DNA of 64,000 nucleotides from Strigamia acuminata (taxonomy: Eukaryota; Arthropoda; Chilopoda; Geophilomorpha; Linotaeniidae): NCBI GenBank assembly GCA_949358305.1, contig OX442323.1, positions 186,001-250,000 of the forward strand. The letters run 5' to 3'. The notes beneath the pieces are model-generated. The model did not search any database and was not told where the DNA came from. It was given only the letters and a program-made list of their open reading frames with translations. This document shows, piece by piece, positions 33,686-47,900 of the stretch; within the stretch, counting starts at the first letter, position 1; each line of letters starts with the position of its first letter. The position numbers were made by a program, and so were the translations under genes.

Positions 33686-36600
33686 TCCAATGTCTCTGAA
33701 TGTTCAGAAATAGTGTTTAAACTCTAGTAGAAGCCTTCAATTTAAATTTTAGCAACATCCAAGCACTGATTTGGGAGAATAGACTTTTGATCTCATCACA
33801 GATGACTTAGCACAAACACCACAAGACCAATGTCTCTGAATGTTCAGAAATAGGGTTTAAACCTTAGTAGAAGACTCCAATGTAAGTTTTAGAAACATCT
33901 AACTAATCATTTGGGAGAATAGACTTTTGATCTCATCACAGTTGACTTAGCACAAACACCACAAGACCAATGTCTCTGAATGTTCAGAAATAGTGTTTAA
34001 ACCTTAGTAGAAGGCTCCAATGTAAGTTTTAGAAACATCTAACTAATGATTTGGGAGAATAGACTTTTGATCTCATCACAGTTGACTTAGCACAAACACC
34101 ACAAGTCCAATGTCTCTGAATGTTCAGAAATAGTGTTTAAACCCTAGTAGAAGCCTTCAATTTAAATTTTAGCAACATCCAAGCACTGATTTGGGAGAAT
34201 AGACTTTTGATCTCATCACAGATGACTTAGCACAAACACCACAAGACCAATGTCTCTGAATGTTCAGAAATAGGGTTTAAACCTTAGTAGAAGGCTCCAA
34301 TGTAAGTTTTAGAAACATCTAACTAATCATTTGGGAGAATAGACTTTTGATCTCATCACAGTTGACTTAGCACAAACACCACAAGACCAATGTCTCTGAA
34401 TGTTCAGAAATAGTGTTTAAACCTTAGTAGAAGGCTCCAATGTAAGTTTTAGAAACATCTAACCAATGATTTGGGAGAATAGACTTTTGATCTCATCACA
34501 GTTGACTTAGCACAAACACCACAAGTCCAATGTCTCTGAATGTTCAGAAATAGTGTTTAAACCTTAGTAGAAGACTCCAATGTAAGTTTTAGAAACATCT
34601 AACTAATGATTTGGGAGAATAGACTTTTGATCTCATCACAGTTGACTTAGCACAAACACCACAAGACCAATATTTCTGAATGTTCAGAAATAGTGTTTAA
34701 ACCTTAGTAGAAGGCTCCAATGTAAGTTTTAGAAACATCTAACTAATGATTTGGGAGAATAGACTTTTGATCTCATCACAGTTGACTTAGCACAAACACC
34801 ACAAGACCAATATTTCTGAATGTTCAGAAATAGTGTTTAAACCTTAGTAGAAGGCTCCAATGTAAGTTTTAGAAACATCTAACTAATGATTTGGGAGAAT
34901 AGACTTTTGATCTCATCACAGTTGACTTAGCACAAACACCACAAGACCAATATTTCTGAATGTTCAGAAATAGTGTTTAAACCTTAGTAGAAGGCTCCAA
35001 TGTAAGTTTTAGAAACATCTAACTAATGATTTGGGAGAATAGACTTTTGATCTCATCACAGTTGACTTAGCACAAACACCACAAGTCCAATGTCTCTGAA
35101 TGTTCAGAAATAGTGTTTAAACCCTAGTAGAAGCCTTCAATTTAAATTTTAGCAACATCCAAGCACTGATTTGGGAGAATAGACTTTTGATCTCATCACA
35201 GATGACTTAGCACAAACACCACAAGACCAATGTCTCTGAATGTTCAGAAATAGGGTTTAAACCTTAGTAGAAGGCTCCAATGTAAGTTTTAGAAACATCT
35301 AACTAATCATTTGGGAGAATAGACTTTTGATCTCATCACAGTTGACTTAGCACAAACACCACAAGACCAATGTCTCTGAATGTTCAGAAATAGTGTTTAA
35401 ACCTTAGTAGAAGGCTCCAATGTAAGTTTTAGAAACATCTAACTAATGATTTGGGAGAATAGACTTTTGATCTCATCACAGTTGACTTAGCACAAACACC
35501 ACAAGTCCAATGTCTCTGAATGTTCAGAAATAGTGTTTAAACCCTAGTAGAAGCCTTCAATTTAAATTTTAGCAACATCCAAGCACTGATTTGGGAGAAT
35601 AGACTTTTGATCTCATCACAGATGACTTAGCACAAACACCACAAGACCAATGTCTCTGAATGTTCAGAAACAGGGTTTAAACCTTAGTAGAAGGCTCCAA
35701 TGTAAGTTTTAGAAACATCTAACTAATCATTTGGGAGAATAGACTTTTGATCTCATCACAGTTGACTTAGCACAAACACCACAAGACCAATGTCTCTGAA
35801 TGTTCAGAAATAGTGTTTAAACCTTAGTAGAAGGCTCCAATGTAAGTTTTAGAAACATCTAACTAATGATTTGGGAGAATAGACTTTTGATCTCATCACA
35901 GTTGACTTAGCACAAACACCACAAGACCAATATCTCTGAATGTTCAGAAATAGGGTTTAAACCTTAGTAGAAGGCTCCAATGTAAGTTTTAGAAACATCT
36001 AACTAATGATTTGGGAGAATAGACTTTTGATCTCATCACAGTTGACTTAGCACAAACACCACAAGACCAATATCTCTGAATGTTCAGAAATAGGGTTTAA
36101 ACCTTAGTAGAAGGCTCCAATGTAAGTTTTAGAAACATCTAACTAATGATTTGGGAGAATAGACTTTTGATCTCATCACAGTTGACTTAGCACAAACACC
36201 ACAAGACCAATATTTCTGAATGTTCAGAAATAGTGTTTAAACCTTAGTAGAAGGCTCCAATGTAAGTTTTAGAAACATCTAACTAATGATTTGGGAGAAT
36301 AGACTTTTGATCTCATCACAGTTGATTTAGCACAAACACCACAAGTCCAATGTCTCTGAATGTTCAGAAATAGTGTTTAAACCCTAGTAGAAGCCTTCAA
36401 TTTAAATTTTAGCAACATCCAAGCACTGATTTGGGAGAATAGACTTTTGATCTCATCACAGATGACTTAGCACAAACACCACAAGACCAATGTCTCTGAA
36501 TGTTCAGAAATAGGGTTTAAACCTTAGTAGAAGGCTTCAATGTAAGTTTTAGAAACATCTAACTAATCATTTGGGAGAATAGACTTTTGATCTCATCACA

Positions 36601-39600
36601 GTTGACTTAGCACAAACACCACAAGACCAATGTCTCTGAATGTTCAGAAATAGCGTTTAAACCTTAGTAGAAGGCTCCAATGTAAGTTTTAGAAACATCT
36701 AACTAATGATTTGGGAGAATAGACTTTTGATCTCATCACAGTTGACTTAGCACAAACACCACAAGACCAATATTTCTGAATGTTCAGAAATAGTGTTTAA
36801 ACCTTAGTAGAAGGCTCCAATGTAAGTTTTAGAAACATCTAACCAATGATTTGGGAGAATAGACTTTTGATCTCATCACAGTTGACTTAGCACAAACACC
36901 ACAAGACCAATGTCTCTGAATGTTCAGAAATAGGGTTTAAACCTTAGTAGAAGGCTCCAATGTAAGTTTTAGAAACATCTAACTAATGATTTGGGAGAAT
37001 AGACTTTTGATCTCATCACAGTTGACTTAGCACAAACACCACAAGACCAATGTCTCTGAATGTTCAGAAATAGCGTTTAAACATTAGTAGAAGGCTCCAA
37101 TGTAAGTTTTAGAAACATCTAACTAATGATTTGGGAGAATAGACTTTTGATCTCATCACAGTTGACTTAGCACAAACACCACAACACCAATGTTTCTGAA
37201 TGTTCAGAAATAGTGTTTAAACCTTAGTAGAAGGCTCCAATGTAAGTTTTAGAAACATCTAACCAATGATTTGGGAGAATAGACTTTTGATCTCATCACA
37301 GTTGACTTAGCACAAACACCACAAGTCCAATGTCTCTGAATGTTCAGAAATAGTGTTTAAACCTTAGTAGAAGGCTCCAATGTAAGTTTTAGAAACATCT
37401 AACTAATGATTTGGGAGAATAGACTTTTGATCTCATCACAGTTGACTTAGCACAAACACCAAAAGACCAATGTTTCTGAATGTTCAGAAATAGTGTTTAA
37501 ACCTTAGTAGAAGGCTCCAATGTAAGTTTTAGAAACATCTAACCAATGATTTGGGAGAATAGACTTTTGATCTCATCACAGTTGACTTAGCACAAACACC
37601 ACAAGTCCAATGTCTCTGAATGTTCAGAAATAGTGTTTAAACCTTAGTAGAAGCCTTCAATGTAAGTTTTAGCAACATCCAAGCAATACATTTTGAAAAA
37701 AAAATTTTGAGCTTATTTCACATCGCAGTTGACTTAGCACAAACACCACAAGACCAATGTCTCTGAATGTTCAGAAATAGTGTTTAAACCTTAGTAGAAA
37801 GCTCCAATGTAAGTTTTAGAAACATCTAACTAATGATTTGGGAGAATAGACTTTTGATCTCATCACAGTTGACTTAGCACAAACACCACAAGTCCAATGT
37901 CTCTGAATGTTCAGAAATAGTGTTTAAACCCTAGTAGAAGCCTTCAATTTAAATTTTAGCAACATCCAAGCACTGATTTGGGAGAATAGACTTTTGATCT
38001 CATCACAGATGACTTAGCACAAACACCACAAGACCAATGTCTCTGAATGTTCAGAAATAGGGTTTAAACCTTAGTAGAAGGCTCCAATGTAAGTTTTAGA
38101 AACATCTAACTAATCATTTGGGAGAATAGACTTTTGATCTCATCACAGTTGACTTAGCACAAACACCACAAGACCAATGTCTCTAAATGTTCAGAAATAG
38201 CGTTTAAACATTAGTAGAAGGCTCCAATGTAAGTTTTAGAAACATCTAACTAATGATTTGGGAGAATAGACTTTTGATCTCATCACAGTTGACTTAGCAC
38301 AAACACCACAACACCAATGTTTCTGAATGTTCAGAAATAGTGTTTAAACCTTAGTAGAAGGCTCCAATGTAAGTTTTAGAAACATCTAACCAATGATTTG
38401 GGAGAATAGACTTTTGATCTCATCACAGTTGACTTAGCACAAACACCACAAGTCCAATGTCTCTGAATGTTCAGAAATAGTGTTTAAACCTTAGTAGAAG
38501 GCTCCAATGTAAGTTTTAGAAACATCTAACTAATGATTTGGGAGAATAGACTTTTGATCTCATCACAGTTGACTTAGCACAAACACCACAAGACCAATAT
38601 TTCTGAATGTTCAGAAATAGTGTTTAAACCTTAGTAGAAGGCTCCAATGTAAGTTTTAGAAACATCTAACTAATGATTTGGGAGAATAGACTTTTGATCT
38701 CATCACAGTTGACTTAGCACAAACACCACAAGTCCAATGTCTCTGAATGTTCAGAAATAGTGTTTAAACCCTAGTAGAAGCCTTCAATTTAAATTTTAGC
38801 AACATCCAAGCACTGATTTGGGAGAATAGACTTTTGATCTCATCACAGATGACTTAGCACAAACACCACAAGACCAATGTCTCTGAATGTTCAGAAATAG
38901 GGTTTAAACCTTAGTAGAAGGCTCCAATGTAAGTTTTAGAAACATCTAACTAATCATTTGGGAGAATAGACTTTTGATCTCATCACAGTTGACTTAGCAC
39001 AAACACCACAAGACCAATGTCTCTGAATGTTCAGAAATAGTGTTTAAACCTTAGTAGAAGGCTCCAATGTAAGTTTTAGAAACATCTAACTAATGATTTG
39101 GGAGAATAGACTTTTGATCTCATCACAGTTGACTTAGCACAAACACCACAAGTCCAATGTCTCTGAATGTTCAGAAATAGTGTTTAAACCCTAGTAGAAG
39201 CCTTCAATTTAAATTTTAGCAACATCCAAGCACTGATTTGGGAGAATAGACTTTTGATCTCATCACAGATGACTTAGCACAAACACCACAAGACCAATGT
39301 CTCTGAATGTTCAGAAACAGGGTTTAAACCTTAGTAGAAGGCTCCAATGTAAGTTTTAGAAACATCTAACTAATCATTTGGGAGAATAGACTTTTGATCT
39401 CATCACAGTTGACTTAGCACAAACACCACAAGACCAATGTCTCTGAATGTTCAGAAATAGTGTTTAAACCTTAGTAGAAGGCTCCAATGTAAGTTTTAGA
39501 AACATCTAACTAATGATTTGGGAGAATAGACTTTTGATCTCATCACAGTTGACTTAGCACAAACACCACAAGACCAATGTCTCTGAATGTTCAGAAATAG

Positions 39601-42600
39601 CGTTTAAACATTAGTAGAAGGCTCCAATGTAAGTTTTAGAAACATCTAACTAATGATTTGGGAGAATAGACTTTTGATCTCATCACAGTTGACTTAGCAC
39701 AAACACCACAACACCAATGTTTCTGAATGTTCAGAAATAGTGTTTAAACCTTAGTAGAAGGCTCCAATGTAAGTTTTAGAAACATCTAACCAATGATTTG
39801 GGAGAATAGACTTTTGATCTCATCACAGTTGACTTAGCACAAACACCACAAGTACAATGTCTCTGAATGTTCAGAAATAATGTTTAAACCTTAGTAGAAG
39901 GCTCCAATGTAAGTTTTAGAAACATCTAACTAATGATTTGGGAGAATAGACTTTTGATCTCATCACAGTTGACTTAGCACAAACACCAAAAGACCAATGT
40001 TTCTGAATGTTCAGAAATAGTGTTTAAACCTTAGTAGAAGGCTCCAATGTAAGTTTTAGAAACATCTAACCAATGATTTGGGAGAATAGACTTTTGATCT
40101 CATCACAGTTGACTTAGCACAAACACCACAAGTCCAATGTCTCTGAATGTTCAGAAATAGTGTTTAAACCTTAGTAGAAGCCTTCAATGTAAGTTTTAGC
40201 AACATCCAAGCAATACATTTTGAAAAAAAAATTTTGAGCTTATTTCACATCGCAGTTGACTTAGCACAAACACCACAAGACCAATGTCTCTGAATGTTCA
40301 GAAATAGTGTTTAAACCTTAGTAGAAAGCTCCAATGTAAGTTTTAGAAACATCTAACTAATGATTTGGGAGAATAGATTTTTGATCTCATCACAGTTGAC
40401 TTAGCACAAACACCACAAGTCCAATGTCTCTGAATGTTCAGAAATAGTGTTTAAACCCTAGTAGAAGCCTTCAATTTAAATTTTAGCAACATCCAAGCAC
40501 TGATTTGGGAGAATAGACTTTTGATCTCATCACAGATGACTTAGCACAAACACCACAAGACCAATGTCTCTGAATGTTCAGAAATAGGGTTTAAACCTTA
40601 GTAGAAGGCTCCAATGTAAGTTTTAGAAACATCTAACTAATCATTTGGGAGAATAGACTTTTGATCTCATCACAGTTGACTTAGCACAAACACCACAAGA
40701 CCAATGTCTCTAAATGTTCAGAAATAGCGTTTAAACATTAGTAGAAGGCTCCAATGTAAGTTTTAGAAACATCTAACTAATGATTTGGGAGAATAGACTT
40801 TTGATCTCATCACAGTTGACTTAGCACAAACACCACAACACCAATGTTTCTGAATGTTCAGAAATAGTGTTTAAACCGTAGTAGAAGGCTCCAATGTAAG
40901 TTTTAGAAACATCTAACCAATGATTTGGGAGAATAGACTTTTGATCTCATCACAGTTGACTTAGCACAAACACCACAAGTCCAATGTCTCTGAATGTTCA
41001 GAAATAGTGTTTAAACCTTAGTAGAAGGCTCCAATGTAAGTTTTAGAAACATCTAACTAATGATTTGGGAGAATAGACTTTTGATCTCATCACAGTTGAC
41101 TTAGCACAAACACCACAAGACCAATATTTCTGAATGTTCAGAAATAGTGTTTAAACCTTAGTAGAAGGCTCCAATGTAAGTTTTAGAAACATCTAACTAA
41201 TGATTTGGGAGAATAGACTTTTGATCTCATCACAGTTGACTTAGCACAAACACCACAAGTCCAATGTCTCTGAATGTTCAGAAATAGTGTTTAAACCCTA
41301 GTAGAAGCCTTCAATTTAAATTTTAGCAACATCCAAGCACTGATTTGGGAGAATAGACTTTTGATCTCATCACAGATGACTTAGCACAAACACCACAAGA
41401 CCAATGTCTCTGAATGTTCAGAAATAGGGTTTAAACCTTAGTAGAAGGCTCCAATGTAAGTTTTAGAAACATCTAACTAATCATTTGGGAGAATAGACTT
41501 TTGATCTCATCACAGTTGACTTAGCACAAACACCACAAGACCAATGTCTCTGAATGTTCAGAAATAGTGTTTAAACCTTAGTAGAAGGCTCCAATGTAAG
41601 TTTTAGAAACATCTAACTAATGATTTGGGAGAATAGACTTTTGATCTCATCACAGTTGACTTAGCACAAACACCACAAGTCCAATGTCTCTGAATGTTCA
41701 GAAATAGTGTTTAAACCCTAGTAGAAGCCTTCAATTTAAATTTTAGCAACATCCAAGCACTGATTTGGGAGAATAGACTTTTGATCTCATCACAGATGAC
41801 TTAGCACAAACACCACAAGACCAATGTCTCTGAATGTTCAGAAATAGGGTTTAAACCTTAGTAGAAGGCTCCAATGTAAGTTTTAGAAACATCTAACTAA
41901 TCATTTGGGAGAATAGACTTTTGATCTCATCACAGTTCACTTAGCACAAACATCACAAGACCAATGTCTCTGAATGTTCAGAAATAGTGTTTAAACCTTA
42001 GTAGAAGGCTCCAATGTAAGTTTTAGAAACATCTAACCAATGATTTGGGAGAATAGACTTTTGATCTCATCACAGTTGACTTAGCACAAACACCACAAGT
42101 CCAATGTCTCTGAATGTTCAGAAATAGTGTTTAAACCTTAGTAGAAGACTCCAATGTAAGTTTTAGAAACATCTAACTAATGATTTGGGAGAATAGACTT
42201 TTGATCTCATCACAGTTGACTTAGCACAAACACCACAAGACCAATATTTCTGAATGTTCAGAAATAGTGTTTAAACCTTAGTAGAAGGCTCCAATGTAAG
42301 TTTTAGAAACATCTAACTAATGATTTGGGAGAATAGACTTTTGATCTCATCACAGTTGACTTAGCACAAACACCACAAGACCAATATTTCTGAATGTTCA
42401 GAAATAGTGTTTAAACCTTAGTAGAAGGCTCCAATGTAAGTTTTAGAAACATCTAACTAATGATTTGGGAGAATAGACTTTTGATCTCATCACAGTTGAC
42501 TTAGCACAAACACCACAAGACCAATATTTCTGAATGTTCAGAAATAGTGTTTAAACCTTAGTAGAAGGCTCCAATGTAAGTTTTAGAAACATCTAACTAA

Positions 42601-44999
42601 TGATTTGGGAGAATAGACTTTTGATCTCATCACAGTTGACTTAGCACAAACACCACAAGTCCAATGTCTCTGAATGTTCAGAAATAGTGTTTAAACCCTA
42701 GTAGAAGCCTTCAATTTAAATTTTAGCAACATCCAAGCACTGATTTGGGAGAATAGACTTTTGATCTCATCACAGATGACTTAGCACAAACACCACAAGA
42801 CCAATGTCTCTGAATGTTCAGAAATAGGGTTTAAACCTTAGTAGAAGGCTCCAATGTAAGTTTTAGAAACATCTAACTAATCATTTGGGAGAATAGACTT
42901 TTGATCTCATCACAGTTGACTTAGCACAAACACCACAAGACCAATGTCTCTGAATGTTCAGAAATAGTGTTTAAACCTTAGTAGAAGGCTCCAATGTAAG
43001 TTTTAGAAACATCTAACTAATGATTTGGGAGAATAGACTTTTGATCTCATCACAGTTGACTTAGCACAAACACCACAAGTCCAATGTCTCTGAATGTTCA
43101 GAAATAGTGTTTAAACCCTAGTAGAAGCCTTCAATTTAAATTTTAGCAACATCCAAGCACTGATTTGGGAGAATAGACTTTTGATCTCATCACAGATGAC
43201 TTAGCACAAACACCACAAGACTAATGTCTCTGAATGTTCAGAAATAGGGTTTAAACCTTAGTAGAAGACTCCAATGTAAGTTTTAGAAACATCTAACTAA
43301 TGATTTGGGAGAATAGACTTTTGATCTGATCACAGTTGACTTAGCACAAACACCACAAGACCAATATCTCTGAATGTTCAGAAATAGGGTTTAAACCTTA
43401 GTAGAAGGCTCCAATGTAAGTTTTAGAAACATCTAACTAATGATTTGGGAGAATAGACTTTTGATCTCATCACAGTTGACTTAGCACAAACACCACAAGA
43501 CCAATATCTCTGAATGTTCAGAAATAGGGTTTAAACCTTAGTAGAAGGCTCCAATGTAAGTTTTAGAAACATCTAACCAATGATTTGGGAGAATAGACTT
43601 TTGATCTCATCACAGTTGACTTAGCACAAACACCACAAGACCAATATTTCTGAATGTTCAGAAATAGTGTTTAAACCTTAGTAGAAGGCTCCAATGTAAG
43701 TTTTAGAAACATCTAACCAATGATTTGGGAGAATAGACTTTTGATCTCATCACAGTTGACTTAGCACAAACACCACAAGACCAATGTCTCTGAATGTTCA
43801 GAAATAGGGTTTAAACCTTAGTAGAAGGCTCCAATGTAAGTTTTAGAAACATCTAACTAATGATTTGGGAGAATAGACTTTTGATCTCATCACAGTTGAC
43901 TTAGCACAAACACCACAAGACCAATGTCTCTGAATGTTCAGAAATAGCGTTTAAACATTAGTAGAAGGCTCCAATGTAAGTTTTAGAAACATCTAACTAA
44001 TGATTTGGGAGAATAGACTTTTGATCTCATCACAGTTGACTTAGCACAAACACCACAACACCAATGTTTCTGAATGTTCAGAAATAGTGTTTAAACCTTA
44101 GTAGAAGGCTCCAATGTAAGTTTTAGAAACATCTAACCAATGATTTGGGAGAATAGACTTTTGATCTCATCACAGTTGACTTAGCACAAACACCACAAGA
44201 CCAATGTCTCTGAATGTTCAGAAATAGTGTTTAAACCTTAGTAGAAGGCTCCAATGTAAGTTTTAGAAACATCTAACTAATGATTTGGGAGAATAGACTT
44301 TTGATCTCATCACAGTTGATTTAGCACAAACACCACAAGTCCAATGTCTCTGAATGTTCAGAAATAGTGTTTAAACCCTAGTAGAAGCCTTCAATTTAAA
44401 TTTTAGCAACATCCAAGCACTGATTTGGGAGAATAGACTTTTGATCTCATCACAGATGACTTAGCACAAACACCACAAGACCAATGTCTCTGAATGTTCA
44501 GAAATAGGGTTTAAACCTTAGTAGAAGGCTCCAATGTAAGTTTTAGAAACATCTAACTAATCATTTGGGAGAATAGACTTTTGATCTCATCACAGTTGAC
44601 TTAGCACAAACACCACAAGACCAATGTCTCTGAATGTTCAGAAATAGCGTTTAAACCTTAGTAGAAGGCTCCAATGTAAGTTTTAGAAACATCTAACTAA
44701 TGATTTGGGAGAATAGACTTTTGATCTCATCACAGTTGACTTAGCACAAACACCACAAGACCAATGTCTCTGAATGTTCAGAAATAGGGTTTAAACCTTA
44801 GTAGAAGGCTCCAATGTAAGTTTTAGAAACATCTAACTAATCATTTGGGAGAATAGACTTTTGATCTCATCACAGTTGACTTAGCACAAACACCACAAGA
44901 CCAATGTCTCTGAATGTTCAGAAATAGCGTTTAAACCTTAGTAGAAGGCTCCAATGTAAGTTTTAGAAACATCTAACTAATGATTTGGGAGAATAGACT

Positions 45000-47900
45000 T
45001 TTGATCTCATCACAGTTGACTTAGCACAAACACCACAAGTCCAATGTCTCTGAATGTTCAGAAATAGTGTTTAAACCATAGTAGAAGGCTCCAATGTAAG
45101 TTTTAGAAACATCTAACTAATGATTTGGGAGAATAGACTTTTGATCTCATCACAGTTGACTTAGCACAAACACCACAAGATTAATGTCTCTGAATGTTCA
45201 GAAATAGTGTTTAAACCTTAGTAGAAGGCTCCAATGTAAGTTTTAGAAACATCTAACTAATGATTTGGGAGAATAGACTTTTGATCTCATCACAGTTGAC
45301 TTAGCACAAACACCACAAGACCAATGTCTCTGAATGTTCAGAAATAGTGTTTAAACCTTAGTAGAAGGCTCCAATGTAAGTTTTAGAAACATCTAACTAA
45401 TGATTTGGGAGAATAGACTTTTGATCTCATCACAGTTGACTTAGCACAAACACCACAAGACCAATGTTTCTGAATGTTCAGAAATAGTGTTTAAACCTTA
45501 GTAGAAGGCTCCAATGTAAGTTTTAGAAACATCTAACCAATGATTTGGGAGAATAGACTTTTGATCTCATCACAGTTGACTTAGCACAAACACCACAAGT
45601 CTAATGTCTCTGAATGTTCAGAAATAGTGTTTAAACCTTAGTAGAAGCCTTCAATTTAAATTTTAGCAACATCCAAGCACTGATTTGGGAGAATAGACTT
45701 TTGATCTCATCACAGTTGACTTAGCACAAACACCACAAGTCCAATGTCTCTGAATGTTCAGAAATAGTGTTTAAACCTTAGTAGAAGCCTTCAATGTAAG
45801 TTTTAGCAACATCCAAGCAATACATTTTGAAAAAAAAATTTTGAGTTTATTTCACATCGCAGTTGACTTAGCACAAACACCACAAGACCAATGTCTCTGA
45901 ATGTTCAGAAATAGTGTTTAAACCTTAGTAGAAGGCTCCAATGTAAGTTTTAGAAACATCTAACTAATGATTTGGAAGAATAGACTTTTGATCTCATCAC
46001 AGTTGACTTAGCACAAACACCACAAGACCAATGTTTCTGAATGTTTAGAAATAGTGTTTAAACCTTAGTAGAAGGCTCCAATGTAAGTTTTAGAAACATC
46101 TAACCAATGATTTGGGAGAATAGACTTTTGATCTCATCACAGTTGACTTAGCACAAACACCACAAGACCAATGTTTCTGAATGTTCAGAAATAGTGTTTA
46201 AACCTTAGTAGAAGGCTCCAATGTAAGTTTTAGAAACATCTAACCAATGATTTGGGAGAATAGACTTTTGATCTCATCACAGTTGACTTAGCACAAACAC
46301 CACAAGACCAATGTCTCTGAATGTTCAGAAATAGGGTTTAAACCTTAGTAGAAGGCTCTAATGTAAGTTTTAGAAACATCTAACTAATGATTTGGGAGAA
46401 TAGACTTTTGATCTCATCACAGTTGACTTAGCACAAACACCACAAGACCAATGTCTCTGAATGTTCAGAAATAGCGTTTAAACATTAGTAGAAGGCTCCA
46501 ATGTAAGTTTTAGAAACATCTAACCAATGATTTGGGAGAATAGACTTTTGATCTCATCACAGTTGACTTAGCACAAACACCACAAGACCAATGTCTCTGA
46601 ATGTTCAGAAATAGGGTTTAAACCTTAGTAGAAGGCTCTAATGTAAGTTTTAGAAACATCTAACTAATGATTTGGGAGAATAGACTTTTGATCTCATCAC
46701 AGTTGACTTAGCACAAACACCACAAGACCAATGTCTCTGAATGTTCAGAAATAGCGTTTAAACATTAGTAGAAGGCTCCAATGTAAGTTTTTAAAAACAT
46801 CTAACTAATGATTTGGGAGAATAGACTTTTGATCTCATCACAGTTGACTTAGCACAAACACCACAACACCAATGTTTCTGAATGTTCAGAAATAGTGTTT
46901 AAACCTTAGTAGAAGGCTCCAATGTAAGTTTTAGAAACATCTAACCAATGATTTGGGAGAATAGACTTTTGATCTCATCACAGTTGACTTAGCACAAACA
47001 CCACAAGTCCAATGTCTCTGAATGTTCAGAAATAGTGTTTAAACCTTAGTAGAAGGCTCCAATGTAAGTTTTAGAAACATCTAACTAATGATTTGGGAGA
47101 ATAGACTTTTGATCTCATCACAGTTGACTTAGCACAAACACCACAAGACCAATATTTCTGAATGTTCAGAAATAGTGTTTAAACCTTAGTAGAAGGCTCC
47201 AATGTAAGTTTTAGAAACATCTAACTAATGATTTGGGAGAATAGACTTTTGATCTCATCACAGTTGACTTAGCACAAACACCACAAGTCCAATGTCTCTG
47301 AATGTTCAGAAATAGTGTTTAAACTCTAGTAGAAGCCTTCAATTTAAATTTTAGCAACATCCAAGCACTGATTTGGGAGAATAGACTTTTGATCTCATCA
47401 CAGATGACTTAGCACAAACACCACAAGACCAATGTCTCTGAATGTTCAGAAATAGGGTTTAAACCTTAGTAGAAGACTCCAATGTAAGTTTTAGAAACAT
47501 CTAACTAATCATTTGGGAGAATAGACTTTTGATCTCATCACAGTTGACTTAGCACAAACACCACAAGACCAATGTCTCTGAATGTTCAGAAATAGTGTTT
47601 AAACCTTAGTAGAAGGCTCCAATGTAAGTTTTAGAAACATCTAACTAATGATTTGGGAGAATAGACTTTTGATCTCATCACAGTTGACTTAGCACAAACA
47701 CCACAAGTCCAATGTCTCTGAATGTTCAGAAATAGTGTTTAAACCCTAGTAGAAGCCTTCAATTTAAATTTTAGCAACATCCAAGCACTGATTTGGGAGA
47801 ATAGACTTTTGATCTCATCACAGATGACTTAGCACAAACACCACAAGACCAATGTCTCTGAATGTTCAGAAATAGGGTTTAAACCTTAGTAGAAGGCTCC

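Larger units (their letters stand above)
31398..44995. repeat. 13.6-kb duplication, copy 1
   Basis: Sequence from just right of the transposon recurs 13602 bp later (45000 onward). Marker pairs with this offset are the AAACCATAG monomers 31452/45054, type E 32152/45754, 141-bp monomers 33139/46741, AAACTCTAG at 33719/47321, and type E 37620/51222. The unit holds about 97 monomers. Its right part (34.1-44.9 kb) is built from smaller repeated groups of types D, TAGGG with CTAATCATT, and AATATTTCTGA. Confidence 0.88.
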